Assembly (NCBI GenBank): GCA_001899805.1
Contig: MKWP01000015.1
Location: 682,001-746,000 of the forward strand
Source: Lysobacterales bacterium 66-474
Lineage (GTDB): Bacteria > Pseudomonadota > Gammaproteobacteria > Xanthomonadales > Rhodanobacteraceae
Direction: 5' to 3'
DNA: 64,000 bases
Shown here: positions 29,901-37,300 of the stretch, piece by piece
Layout of the letters: each line of letters opens with the position of its first letter
How positions within the stretch are numbered: the stretch's first letter is position 1
Made by a program: the position numbers and the translations under genes
Notes under the pieces: model-generated
What the model was told of the DNA's origin: nothing
The model's database searches: none
The model's input: only the letters and a program-made list of their open reading frames with translations

Positions 29901-30144
29901 ACGCGTTGCGCTCCGCTTTTGGAATCGCGGGGTCAAGGTGACCTCCGATCTGCTCGAGCTTCTCGACGTCGCCCGCCATCGCGCGGCGAAGCTTGCGATC
30001 CAGCCCGGCTACCTTCTGCATCAGCAAGATGACGGGCGGCGTACCGCCAAGCTCCCCGCACAAGGAATGCGGCAGGCCAATCAGTGGCTGTCGCGCTCGA
30101 CGACCCTCATGACCCGATATTTGCGCGTCCGCAACCTCATCCAT
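23959..30144 (-). CDS. Giant 2061-residue protein with STAND/AAA-like NTPase module (putative sensor of a conflict system)
   Basis: Multi-domain protein, probably cytoplasmic. Residues 1-340: helical. About 355-445: coiled coil rich in Ala, Glu, Arg. About 485-560: Pro/Asp/Ser-rich linker. About 570-1270: helical repeats. About 1295-1345: a beta-alpha block (VVLYFGIMSERDRRDL; RRRSLVVLDQSLLVYLLA) leading to GLVPPEMFYGRARELDAL. About 1388-1396: Walker A GGRQLGKTA. About 1481-1490: Walker B LLLLDEADRFF. Then a winged-helix-like part and a further alpha/beta C-terminal region. The order resembles Orc1/STAND-type ATP-dependent sensors. ATG 30144 has AGGGGAG upstream. No known defence family name could be assigned. 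Base composition is low for the window. Confidence 0.75.
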   Translation of the reverse strand: MDEVADAQISGHEGRRARQPLIGLPHSLCGELGGTPPVILLMQKVAGLDRKLRRAMAGDVEKLEQIGGHLDPAIPKAERNAFACYLNPFARAATFWQVAAAETASVRRRVARVTYARAVDYQLLRTYEPEFLDRKFDERALTAMCSEWPAIQRGLLPILPRPKEDAPFGVFMLWARIEGDLRDWENLNPTQRTNVGHAAFALSSIGMTDWFVDQARAICPELGSEFSSLVAYSPDTHDVKAALLGGVDVAPHTLDGGTGNSSAFANLLDRLDVIADELRIAPTRDTVEDLAMLAREFEAIREELPSRENSAAEKFEAAVSSLKDYLHDLSTRNSYEWMDPGLLDQIGSRWYLVRRERSTQQAVAELADDAAHAIVRTEKAVQALDEANANCRQANTSVEAATADFAQAVTFSDKAVARRRLADEQQRRLDADRAQNSFREQLVDAASPFAEPYDYSCDYAALLARNDGVGTPDVLVGQVPATTSSIDVDSVQGAEDAIPAPPQPKAAEGHKSDVGADDGDPISKPSVDPIDSIEPIVSGTVEVESRIDTVDVGVAHGSIESESLGASPSTDLRTSDVYSAAAGDLCRPIWQALAAGHPELAFQVANWIADLHPEVRTPPRDLLASVALADHISLPDGPVQADLRVRYEAMSPEMFAAEAPPSWHAAINLLLVAATLRPMILAPSTGAGSIAQYLHQDGNYSRLYELVQSLRDLSTRLIGFRVSPTVLRRARGEAALRADMKKLQDDARDWLAQAKNYTIKFQAATNVWRRWLLPGELIDSMLAPVVHNRVVDAQKIREMVRVLSDANEVARLVWNTDRNVIKRRHGDEIHAGAMERIQRNVSEALQCSREWLALVDLQSDRGDRARELLENVSEVLHRYLPDVNRELSRPAHDDIWGLVDAAQRQTKRSLSELTKLFDDDVRLAESEPSAAEILGRPLLLLPDLCVTGEWSTTATATEALQSLVLSNGELASPKAALEHRLARGDVLGAQKLVDAGYVAEDAFVQRQECDRWAQIVREKIASCRRSVEIGSAYGYVVEGDRRRVESELSRWESQLGEIRNYDVVLSAIGVLEAGVDEARDAQVDGVRAELSAITPTDTTRDDLLGVEKALTDGDIATANEYLHWVRQGIAAPIEPLDSGLAKFASFFPDSMRSIAGWLSTSGKRRDDVLAAIRRGDAIPGADFSEADTVKRERAAEVYAIWCDMLVQERTPKQPRLESFLHWIGFTVTALHQDDRVQGREIWSLDAVTIADRVVCPIPQFGSSARGRYRMLFAWGRPTIDDLMQWVGDAATAKPAVVLYFGIMSERDRRDLSRQAKLRRRSLVVLDQSLLVYLLAASGSHLATFVQIALPFSYASPYDPTAGLVPPEMFYGRARELDALKGLSGGCFIFGGRQLGKTALLKRAEQSFHAPKDGRYAVWIDLRAEGIGVSVAPGEIWAALNEKATSLGIIGAKGAASTRTKKHEDDSFLNGARDFLKASSDRRILLLLDEADRFFEQDGRADFKETRRLKQLMDDTQRRFKVVFAGLHNVLRMTELANHPLAHFGEPIEIGPLREGSEAHEAAALIRRPMSAAGFQFESRRLVLRILAQTNYYPSLIQLYCKHLLVHMLERVAQRDGPAGPCYPITDSDVEQVYSSEALRDEIRAKFRLTLQLDPRYEVLAYAIAFELLRSRSPDADGMSWQQIRETCAMAWWPDGFSGTSESDFPVLLDEMVGLGVLRRVSAGSYALRNSNVLLLLGTQDEIETVLMRDREQSVEFQAATFRPPARKSATRRSAFTYQQLSTLLQRGNTVSIAAGTLAAGFGDAIADLESYQNNVVPPVVLATAIDRRQFGSSLQTALASRSQDEVTLFAVPDTAPWSLGWLREAQEQLHRLVSNRKFASVVFFADPITLWRLIQESGSGNEAEPALPWMSFGKWKQEFLRHWLDERQLSLDPDERSRVIDLTGLWPSLIQELAGQCTEVRALKERIDVASKTWFTEPEMIATRREQFGLNVPGPMQTIDVLAKFGEPVHAGMLGELAEVRAEVAADSLRWGELLGLTQRSSEPGCWTVDRVVAKILCAES

Positions 30145-30482
30145 CCCATCTCCCCTGTCTCACTAGCCTGTCGTCGCGTGTCGAGCGCAACCTGAAGGTG
30201 CTTGCTGCTCCGGCGCATCGCTCTTGGAGGCATATCGTAACCTCATTTGCTGATGCAAGATCGCTGCCATAAGCTACAGCAACAGCCCGGTTGTGCCGAC
30301 GAGGCTTGATCGAGGTTCCAGTCAACAAGATTAAGATTGTGGTCCTGACACCGCATGCCCTGAAGAAGCAGATCGGTAGCCAAGATTTACATAGCAATCC
30401 AAGTTACCCATGAATTCGGTGAGAAGCGATTCTCTGCCACCAGTGATTGCACGCGTGTGATTGGCCTCCCCGATCACTTCCC
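30145..30482. other. 338-bp gap between the YhaN-like gene and the giant gene
   Basis: No convincing gene. Short frames exist on the minus strand (for example 30137-30397), but they overlap the start of the giant gene and lack recognisable motifs. A separate promoter for the giant gene and its 366-residue partner is likely here, because 338 bases is long for an intra-operon gap. No clear hairpin with T-run was identified. Confidence 0.4.
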
Positions 30483-33400
30483 TCAAGCCCATGTTGCGAC
30501 ATGTAGGTCCTCGCCGAGTGTCGACTGGGCGATCTCCAGCAGGTGTCGGTGATGCGTGAAGAAGACCACTTGGGTGTGTCGCGCGAGCTCGGCCAGTACC
30601 TTCAGCCCCGCCGTGGCACGCTCGTTGTCGAAATTCACCAGGAGATCGTCGGCGATCACCGGCATGGGCGGTGAGTGTTCGATGTATTCGTAGATGGCAG
30701 CAAGGCGCAGCGCGAGATAGAGCTGGTCTGCCGTGCCGTCACTCATCCCGGTAACGTCCACTACGGACTCATCGGCCCGTACTCCCACCAGTTTCGCGCG
30801 GTCCAGATCGTCGAACTCCGTCCGCACCCCAACGAATGATCCGTTCGTCAGGTTCGCGAAGAGGGTCGTTGCCCGCTGGAGCAGGGGGGCCTGCTTCTCG
30901 TGCTGGTAGCGGTCGATGGCCCACTGCAGCATCACGACTGCGGCGCGCGCGCGGACGTACCTCTCCGCGGCACTTCGCATGTCGGTCAAGGCTTCCTCGC
31001 GCCTTGCCGCCGCTTGGGCCGCGGCATCCCCCTCTCCGATGGCATTCAGCGCCTGCTCGGCTTCAATACGGGCCTTGATGGCTGGCGCCAATTGTTCTTC
31101 GATCACTCGGAGCGCCGTTTCAATCTCGGCTTCCTTAGCCGTCGCAGCATCGAGATCCACTCCGGTGCATTCCGCGCACAGCTCGTCCAGAGTGTGCCCA
31201 TCCCCATCATTGACGATCGTCTGTGCTAGCTCGATCTTCTTGCCACGCAGCGTGATCGCGTGGGCTGCGCGTTGCATCGCTGCCTTGAGATGTTCGAGAT
31301 CCGCGCTGCCGGAAATCTGCCGCAGACCGCTCACTACCTCGTTCGCCCTGTATTGCTCGTCTTGGGCCTTCTTTAGGTCGTGGGTGAGGCTGGTGATGTG
31401 CTTGTCAGCTGACTCCTGTGCCGTCTTGGCGTCACGCACCTTTTCCAAGCGCTGCTCCAGCTTGACGACCGCCTCGCTTGGATCGCGGCCTGCCAGGTCG
31501 TTGGCCACCGTCGCCACAAACGCGGCTACGGTTTCGTCGAAGCCCGCAATATCGCGCTCCATCTTGGCAATGCGTTCGGTGCGCAGATTCGTGATGGTCG
31601 CCGCCAGGCCGCGAAGTGTTGCGATGCCCTCGAACATGGCAAGGGCTGCCTCGGTTTTCGTTGCGGGCGGGAGCTGCAGCTCGGTCAAGGTAGTGCTCCA
31701 GCTGACCTGCCATTCTTGGTGCGCCTGTTCCGCCTTGCTCAGTACTTCACGCTTGCGTTCCATGTCCGCCGTGGCCTTCCGGATTTGAGTTTCCGTGTCA
31801 CGCTTCAGGTCCGCTCGGCGCGCGTGCTCTTGCTGAACGCTCGAAGCAAATTCCACCAGCGCGCCCAGCGTCTTGCCGTCGAGCTTGGCATGACCTGATG
31901 CAACTCGGCCCAGTTCATCGACCAAGCTGGCGCGGGCCGCGGCCACGTCACCATGTGCTTCCTCCAAGGCGCGTTCCGCGGCCTGACGCCGCTGGAGCGC
32001 ATCGATCGCATCCTCCCTAGCATCCATCCACCGCCACATCACGTCCGGGTCGTGTGGCTCGAACCCGCACGGTGCCCACAGAGCGTTCCAGTCCTTCTGT
32101 TGATCAGCCATCGCCTGCTCGGCTGCGTCCTTGGCGTCCTTCAGCGCACGAAGTTCGATTTCGCTGGCCGCCAGCTGGCCGCTCAAGACGGCAAGTTCGC
32201 CGGCCGCCTGCGCCTTTTCGAAGCGTTGATCGGCCAAAGCATCAGCCTCGCAGGCCTTCTGTTCGAAGGCCTGCGGCAGATCCTGGGCACCACCCTGAAA
32301 TGCCGCGACGTCTGCCTCCGAAACATCGATCGTGTCGATGTATCGAGCGCGAACGAGCTTCCATCCGGCGTCACGCACCGCACGCGCATACCCCAACACT
32401 TCCGGCGTGACGACACGCTCATCGTCGACGCGCCGCTGAAGCTTGGCCTGCAGTACGCCGACCTCGCGCTCCTTTGCTGCAACCGAGCGCGCACAATCGC
32501 GCGCCTGCTGTTGTGCCGCATGGATCTGGTCCCTCTTCGCGCTGATGGTGTCAATTGGCGGGACGCGCAGTGTCTCCAGTTGCTCGGCAGTGTTGATCGC
32601 CGGATCCAATGTTGCGAGCAACCGGTCGATAGCGGCTTGCGCCTCACGGCGCTCCCGCTCGGCGGCGACTACTCGCGCGGCCGGATCGTCCGCAGCCCGC
32701 ATGGCGGTGAGTTGGGCGGCGAGGGCGGCCACATCGCTCGCCGGCGGCAAGGCATCGAGCGTCGCCTGAAGATCCGTACACCCGTCAACTGCTTCATCGA
32801 GCGCTGCCCGTGCCGCGGTGACCGCGGTTTCGAGCGCCCCACGGCGCGTCGCGAGTTGCGTCGCGGCGGCCACCCGGCTGTTGCCCGGGATGCGATTGAT
32901 AATGTCGTCCGGACCCAAGCCCAGCCACCCAAGCTGCTCGGCTTCCCCAATCAACTGCTTCTGCGCGTTAGTCAACTCCGCGCGACGCTGGGGTAGATCC
33001 ATCTTCTCCTTCTGCACCTCAATACGCTGCTGTTTTAGGATCGCCACATCCTCTGCGCGCGCCAAAAGCTCCTCGTCTAACACTTGGCTATCCCGGTCCT
33101 TCTTCGCCTGGTCGATTTGGTTCGTCAGCGTGTCGATACTGGCTTGGGCACTGCGGTGAGCCTGAAGCGCATTGTTCAGCCGTGCCGACGCCTCTTCCGG
33201 AAACTCGCTTTCCGCCCCGATCTCGGCGAGCTCGCGGTCCACCGCCGCCAGGCTTTGAACGTTTCGGTATACCCGCCGGATGCGCACCAGCTTGCTTTGT
33301 TTCTGCCGAGCCTGCTTCCGCTCCTTCTCCAGTCGATCGCACTCATCCTTGGCCTTGCCGAGTGCGCGCGTCGACTCCTGCAGCTTGGTTGCCGTCATGG

Positions 33401-34004
33401 TGCACTCACGTTCTTGCTTCGCGGCGGCATCCATGGCGGCCTTGGCCTCGTACCACGCGCGCTTGCCTGATTGGCGTGGTGCCCAGAGCGCGTCCGCTTC
33501 AGCTTCGAGCGCGCGCATGCGCTGGCGCAGGTCCGCGAGTCCCGTTCCTGCCGAGAAGATTGCCTGGCCTGCCTCTCCCTTCGCATCGAGCATTTCTTGT
33601 CCGCCCTCCCGCAACCGCTGATGTGTCAGGGCGAACATACGAATGAGGAATCCCTTGGTCACTCCGTTGAGGAACGGCGCGAGCGCGACCTCCCCGCCTG
33701 ATAGTGGCTCGTCTGCGGGGTTCAAGAGGGTGTCGCGGTTCCCTTTCCGCCGGCGGAATTCCAGGCGCTGGCCAGCATGGGAAACAACCCCGCCAAGCCG
33801 AAGGGCGTGGTTGGCGTGCAGGAAGTTGTACTGAGTCTTGTGCTCGATGCCGAACAGCAGATCCTCCAGCGCGGCGCGCATTGTCGACTTGCCTGCCTCG
33901 TTCTGCCCGAACACGATCTGCATGTCGCAGCCGGCCGGCGCAAGAACCAGTGATCGCCCCGTGAAGGCGCCGTACCGGAGCAGGTCAAGGCGGTCGAGCC
34001 TCAC
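30483..34004 (-). CDS. SbcC/Rad50-like coiled-coil ATPase (YhaN family)
   Basis: SMC-like ABC ATPase of 1173 residues. The N-terminus has YGAFTGRSLVL and the Walker A GQNEAGKST (33-41). About 200-1000 is long coiled coil rich in Glu, Ala, Gln. The C-terminal head has the signature region GMSDGTADQLYLALRLA (1086-1102), Walker B-like VIADDLLVNFD (Asp1119-Asp1120) and the switch His in FFTHHRHL. This is the YhaN/AAA_27 family, partner of YhaO-type nucleases, expected to bind DNA ends and regulate nuclease action. Its ATG overlaps the upstream stop by four bases (ATGA), so the two are coupled. It is longer than typical Bacillus YhaN. Confidence 0.86.
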   Translation of the reverse strand: MRLDRLDLLRYGAFTGRSLVLAPAGCDMQIVFGQNEAGKSTMRAALEDLLFGIEHKTQYNFLHANHALRLGGVVSHAGQRLEFRRRKGNRDTLLNPADEPLSGGEVALAPFLNGVTKGFLIRMFALTHQRLREGGQEMLDAKGEAGQAIFSAGTGLADLRQRMRALEAEADALWAPRQSGKRAWYEAKAAMDAAAKQERECTMTATKLQESTRALGKAKDECDRLEKERKQARQKQSKLVRIRRVYRNVQSLAAVDRELAEIGAESEFPEEASARLNNALQAHRSAQASIDTLTNQIDQAKKDRDSQVLDEELLARAEDVAILKQQRIEVQKEKMDLPQRRAELTNAQKQLIGEAEQLGWLGLGPDDIINRIPGNSRVAAATQLATRRGALETAVTAARAALDEAVDGCTDLQATLDALPPASDVAALAAQLTAMRAADDPAARVVAAERERREAQAAIDRLLATLDPAINTAEQLETLRVPPIDTISAKRDQIHAAQQQARDCARSVAAKEREVGVLQAKLQRRVDDERVVTPEVLGYARAVRDAGWKLVRARYIDTIDVSEADVAAFQGGAQDLPQAFEQKACEADALADQRFEKAQAAGELAVLSGQLAASEIELRALKDAKDAAEQAMADQQKDWNALWAPCGFEPHDPDVMWRWMDAREDAIDALQRRQAAERALEEAHGDVAAARASLVDELGRVASGHAKLDGKTLGALVEFASSVQQEHARRADLKRDTETQIRKATADMERKREVLSKAEQAHQEWQVSWSTTLTELQLPPATKTEAALAMFEGIATLRGLAATITNLRTERIAKMERDIAGFDETVAAFVATVANDLAGRDPSEAVVKLEQRLEKVRDAKTAQESADKHITSLTHDLKKAQDEQYRANEVVSGLRQISGSADLEHLKAAMQRAAHAITLRGKKIELAQTIVNDGDGHTLDELCAECTGVDLDAATAKEAEIETALRVIEEQLAPAIKARIEAEQALNAIGEGDAAAQAAARREEALTDMRSAAERYVRARAAVVMLQWAIDRYQHEKQAPLLQRATTLFANLTNGSFVGVRTEFDDLDRAKLVGVRADESVVDVTGMSDGTADQLYLALRLAAIYEYIEHSPPMPVIADDLLVNFDNERATAGLKVLAELARHTQVVFFTHHRHLLEIAQSTLGEDLHVATWA

Positions 34005-35278
34005 GACGCGCGCGCCTTCGCCTTCAGCTTGCCGGCGAGATAGGGATACGCGCCGCGCAGCACCGCCGCATGATCCTTCGTGATCAGCGCCTTAAGCAGG
34101 GGATCATCCGTTGAGGACCGTACCTCGCTCGGCAGCTTGCTGCAGAAATCTGCCAGCTCGCGGTCGATACGCTGGGTCAGCTCCCCGTCCTGCCAGCCAT
34201 CTGCAAGCCACGCTTGCAAGTCGGTGAGCGAACCGCTGTCGTCGGCGCCATCGGACTGCGTTTCGGGCTGGCTAGCCACGACGACGTGCTCGACCCACGC
34301 GCGCTCCGCGCCGAGGCCCAGCGCTGCGCTTTGTGCCTCCGCCAGCAACTGGTCTTGATCGGCCATCAACCCATCATGCAGCGGTGTTGCCCCCGAAAGT
34401 TCAATGCGGCAGGCAAGCAGACGTCCATCGGCTTCGCTCTCCACGGCGCGCTCGATGGCCTCGCGCATTCGGCCAACCACCTCGGTGTCGCGTTCACAGT
34501 CCGCGACGTCAACCGACACGCGCGACCATCGCACGACATCGCAGTGGAACGTCGAGAACTCAGTGATCTCGCCATCTTTCACGATTACCAGATGCGCGCC
34601 CTTAGGCCCGGTCTCCTTGATGCTGCGCCCCTGAAGGTTGCCGGGGAAAACCACGTGCGGCCGTTCGTTGAGGACTTGGCCATGATGGATGTGCCCGAGC
34701 GCCCAGTACTGATAGCCCTTGGCCCGAAGTTCCTCTAGCGTGCAGGGCGCATAGTTGGCATGTCCAGGCAGCCCGGTCAGCGCAGTGTGCAGGACACCGA
34801 TGTTGAAGGCGCCCGCAACCGGGTTCGGGTACCCGGCAGCGAGATCCGCGGTGATATCACGTGTGGCGAAACTTTGCCCGTGCAACGCAACACCCAGCTC
34901 CTCGATGCTGAAGGTGGCTGGCTTGCGGGACGAAAACACGCTGACGGTTGGAGGCAGATTCAGCCGATTCGTTATCTGACTCTCGGCGTCATGGTTGCCG
35001 TACGCGATGAAACAGCGAATGCCGGCGTCGGCAAGGCGGCCCATTTGCGCCGAGAAATACAGCCCGGTGCGGACATCGCGCCAACCACCGTCGTACAGAT
35101 CGCCAGCGATTACGACGAAGGCAACGCTCTCCGCGATCGCCTTGTCGATCAGGGCACTAAAGGCCTCCCGCGTTGCCGACCTGATGCGCGCCACAGTCTC
35201 GCCTGCATGCTGGGAAAGGCCCACCATGGGACTGTCGATGTGTACGTCGGCAGTGTGGATGAAGCGGAACATCGCCAT
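34001..35278 (-). CDS. SbcD/Mre11-like DNA exonuclease (YhaO family metallophosphoesterase)
   Basis: Calcineurin-type metallophosphoesterase of 425 residues. The full metal-ligand set is visible: Asp11 and His13 (HTADVHIDSP), Asp60 (IAGDLYDGG), Asn95-His96-Asp97 (YGNHDAE), a His in NIGVLHTAL and GHIHHG. These motifs match YhaO/SbcD DNA-repair exonucleases. The C-terminal 180 residues probably form the capping and ATPase-binding parts. ATG 35278 is used; a second in-frame ATG is at 35272. It is the first gene of the minus-strand island and is coupled to the YhaN-like ATPase. The pair could process aberrant or foreign DNA. Confidence 0.88.
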   Translation of the reverse strand: MAMFRFIHTADVHIDSPMVGLSQHAGETVARIRSATREAFSALIDKAIAESVAFVVIAGDLYDGGWRDVRTGLYFSAQMGRLADAGIRCFIAYGNHDAESQITNRLNLPPTVSVFSSRKPATFSIEELGVALHGQSFATRDITADLAAGYPNPVAGAFNIGVLHTALTGLPGHANYAPCTLEELRAKGYQYWALGHIHHGQVLNERPHVVFPGNLQGRSIKETGPKGAHLVIVKDGEITEFSTFHCDVVRWSRVSVDVADCERDTEVVGRMREAIERAVESEADGRLLACRIELSGATPLHDGLMADQDQLLAEAQSAALGLGAERAWVEHVVVASQPETQSDGADDSGSLTDLQAWLADGWQDGELTQRIDRELADFCSKLPSEVRSSTDDPLLKALITKDHAAVLRGAYPYLAGKLKAKARAS

Positions 35279-35469
35279 GCGGCCCCCAAGTCCGGTCCGG
35301 TCGAGACTTGGCGAGCTTACATGACTTCGGCGCAGGCAATCGCCACCGGCATCCTCCTAAGCGGACCGTCACCATCGGCCGCAAAGGGTCGGTATGCGAC
35401 CTTGATTGAGAGCAGACAACTCGCGCACTCGTTTGGCCCCAGCCAGAAAACATCGGCCGTGCTTTGCCC

Positions 35470-36249
35470 CTATCCCCCTGCGCCACGCTCTTTCGCCAGG
35501 CGCGCCATCCGCTCGGCGTCGGCCAGCACGCCGTGCAGGATGCGCAGTTCGCGCGCGTCGGGGAGCGCGCGGTGGAACAGGCGGCGCAGGCGCTGTTCGA
35601 TGGTGACGGCCGAACGGCCCTTGTGGAAATCGATTTCGTGCAGGGTCGCGAACAGGTGCTCGAAGAAGCGCTCCATCTGCTCGGCGGTGGCGGGTGGCGC
35701 ATCGTGGTCCGGCGGCGCTTCGGACACCGCACCAAGCATCGCCATGCGCAATTCCCACGCCATCACCTGCACCGCCTGCGCGAGGTTGAGCGAGGAAAAG
35801 TCCTCGGCGCTCGGGATGCGCACCATCGCCTGGCACACCGACAGTTCGTCGTTGTCGAGGCCGGAACGCTCGTTGCCGAACAACAGCGCGACTTCGCGGC
35901 CCGCATCCAGCAGCGGCACGATTTCGGCCATGGCCATGCGCGGGTCGAGTTCGGGCAGGTTGACGCCGCGCCGGCGTGCGGACAATCCGTAGACACGCGT
36001 GCAATCGGCGACGGCTTCGGTCACCGACGGCGCCTGCACCAGATGGGCGAGCACATCGTCGGCACCGGCCGCCATCGCCTCGACCTGCGGGTCGGGATAA
36101 CGCTGCGGCGACACCAGCACCAGGCGCCAGAAACCCATGGTGCGGATGGCGCGCGCGGCGGCGCCGATGTTGCCGGGGTGCGAGGTGCGCGCCAGCACGA
36201 AGCGGACGGTTTGCGGTGCGGGCGGAATGGCGGCGTTGGACTGGTTCAT
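35470..36249 (-). CDS. trmJ: tRNA (cytidine/uridine-2'-O-)-methyltransferase TrmJ
   Basis: SPOUT-class methyltransferase of 259 residues that 2'-O-methylates position 32 of several tRNAs. Typical segments are FVLARTSHPGNIGAAARAIR at the N-terminus, LFGNERSGLDNDEL and IPSAEDFSSLNLAQAVQV, which form the knotted SAM site. The C-terminal helical extension (TIEQRLRRLFHRALPDARE) is the usual TrmJ tail. The ATG at 36249 has no strong Shine-Dalgarno site, and a 129-bp palindrome begins six bases upstream, which could affect its translation. It is divergent from suhB, the frequent partner of trmJ in gammaproteobacteria. Confidence 0.93.
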   Translation of the reverse strand: MNQSNAAIPPAPQTVRFVLARTSHPGNIGAAARAIRTMGFWRLVLVSPQRYPDPQVEAMAAGADDVLAHLVQAPSVTEAVADCTRVYGLSARRRGVNLPELDPRMAMAEIVPLLDAGREVALLFGNERSGLDNDELSVCQAMVRIPSAEDFSSLNLAQAVQVMAWELRMAMLGAVSEAPPDHDAPPATAEQMERFFEHLFATLHEIDFHKGRSAVTIEQRLRRLFHRALPDARELRILHGVLADAERMARLAKERGAGG

Positions 36250-36254
36250 TTGGT

Positions 36255-36383
36255 CAGTTTGAGTGCGAATACCCGTTCGCGCTGAGCGTAGCGTCCGAAG
36301 GACGCGAAGTCGAAGCGTCCAGCCGATGTCCTTCGACTTCGACGCTTCGCGTCTACGCTCAGGACGAACGGAATTTCAAACTG
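36255..36383. repeat. 129-bp imperfect palindrome immediately upstream of trmJ
   Basis: The ends CAGTTTGA and TTTCAAACTG pair, and inner blocks also pair: CCGTTCG with CGAACGG, CTGAGCGTAG with CTACGCTCAG, and CGAAGTCGAAG-type stretches around a short centre near 36320. Such hairpins with GCTGAGCGTAG/TCGAAGGAC blocks are common intergenic elements in this bacterial group (recalled, not searched). The whole element sits in the 5' leader of trmJ. Confidence 0.75.
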
Positions 36384-36431
36384 AGGCATCCCTTCATCCG
36401 GCAGCATTAACGCCACGCGTCGACGCACTGC

Positions 36432-36472
36432 TAAAATGCCGGCGCGCCGCCCCGTGCGGCGCGTTCTTTTTC
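36432..36472 (+). promoter_or_regulatory. -10 box and terminator-like hairpin in the suhB leader
   Basis: TAAAAT at 36432-36437 looks like a -10 box for suhB. Directly downstream, CGCGCCGC (36443-36450) and GCGGCGCG (36456-36463) form a perfect 8-bp stem with loop CCCGT, followed by TTCTTTTT. A terminator-shaped hairpin lying between promoter and ATG (36494) suggests premature termination or attenuation. The -35 box is not clear. Confidence 0.5.
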
Positions 36473-36493
36473 AACCTTCCGGACTCCCCAGCC

Positions 36494-37300
36494 ATGGCAC
36501 GACCCGCCGTCACCGTCGCCATCCGCGCCGCGCGCGCCGCCGGCAGCGTGATCCTGCGCTACATGAACCGCCTCGACAGCGTGGCCGTGATCGAAAAGCA
36601 CCACCTCGACTTCGTGTCCGAGGTCGATCGCCAGGCCGAACGCGAGATCGTGCGTGAATTGAAGCGCGCCTATCCCGACCACGCGATCCTGGGCGAGGAG
36701 ACCGGCGCCTCCGGCAAGGCCGGTGCGCGTTTCACCTGGGCGGTCGATCCGCTGGACGGCACCCACAATTACCTGCGCGGGATTCCGCACTTCGGCGTGT
36801 CGATCGCGCAGCTCGACCGCGGCGAACCGGTGCACGCGGTGATCCTCGATCCCGTGCGCAACGAGATCTACACCGCGAGCAAGGGCGACGGCGCATTCCT
36901 CAACGACCGCCGCATCCGCGTAGGCAAGCGCGAATCCCTGGACGGCGCGATGCTCGCCACCGGCTACCCGTATCGCGAACGCCGGCACCTCGACGCGCAA
37001 CTCGGCATGACCCGCGAATTGTTGAAGCGCGCCGAGGACATCCGCCGCACCGGCTCGGCCGCATTGGACCTCGCGTGGACCGCGTCCGGACGCGTGGACG
37101 GCTATTTCGAGACCGGCCTGAAGGTGTGGGACATGGCCGCCGGATGCCTGCTGGTGCGCGAAGCGGGCGGACGTTATTGCAGCATGGCGGGCGCCGACGG
37201 CCTGCCGGAATCCGGCAACCTCGTGGCCGCCAACCACGTGCTGGCCGGGCAGATCGTCGAGGCCATCGCGCCGATGCTCACGTCCGAACTGAAGCGCTGA
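36494..37300 (+). CDS. suhB: Inositol-1-monophosphatase family protein SuhB
   Basis: Mg2+-dependent phosphatase of 268 residues. The metal site is complete: Glu68-Glu69 (LGEETG), Asp85 and Asp88 (WAVDPLDGTHNYLRG) and Asp213 (VWDMAAG). The loop reads DGTHN instead of the commoner DGTTN. In E. coli SuhB also takes part in rRNA transcription antitermination, and it commonly lies next to trmJ as here. ATG 36494 follows the hairpin-containing leader. The last 12 bases including the stop are duplicated in the 56-bp tandem repeat that follows. Confidence 0.93.
   Translation: MARPAVTVAIRAARAAGSVILRYMNRLDSVAVIEKHHLDFVSEVDRQAEREIVRELKRAYPDHAILGEETGASGKAGARFTWAVDPLDGTHNYLRGIPHFGVSIAQLDRGEPVHAVILDPVRNEIYTASKGDGAFLNDRRIRVGKRESLDGAMLATGYPYRERRHLDAQLGMTRELLKRAEDIRRTGSAALDLAWTASGRVDGYFETGLKVWDMAAGCLLVREAGGRYCSMAGADGLPESGNLVAANHVLAGQIVEAIAPMLTSELKR

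Noticed and set aside
30137-30397. 86-codon minus-strand frame in the island gap
   Set aside because: Overlaps the start of the giant gene, and has no motif.
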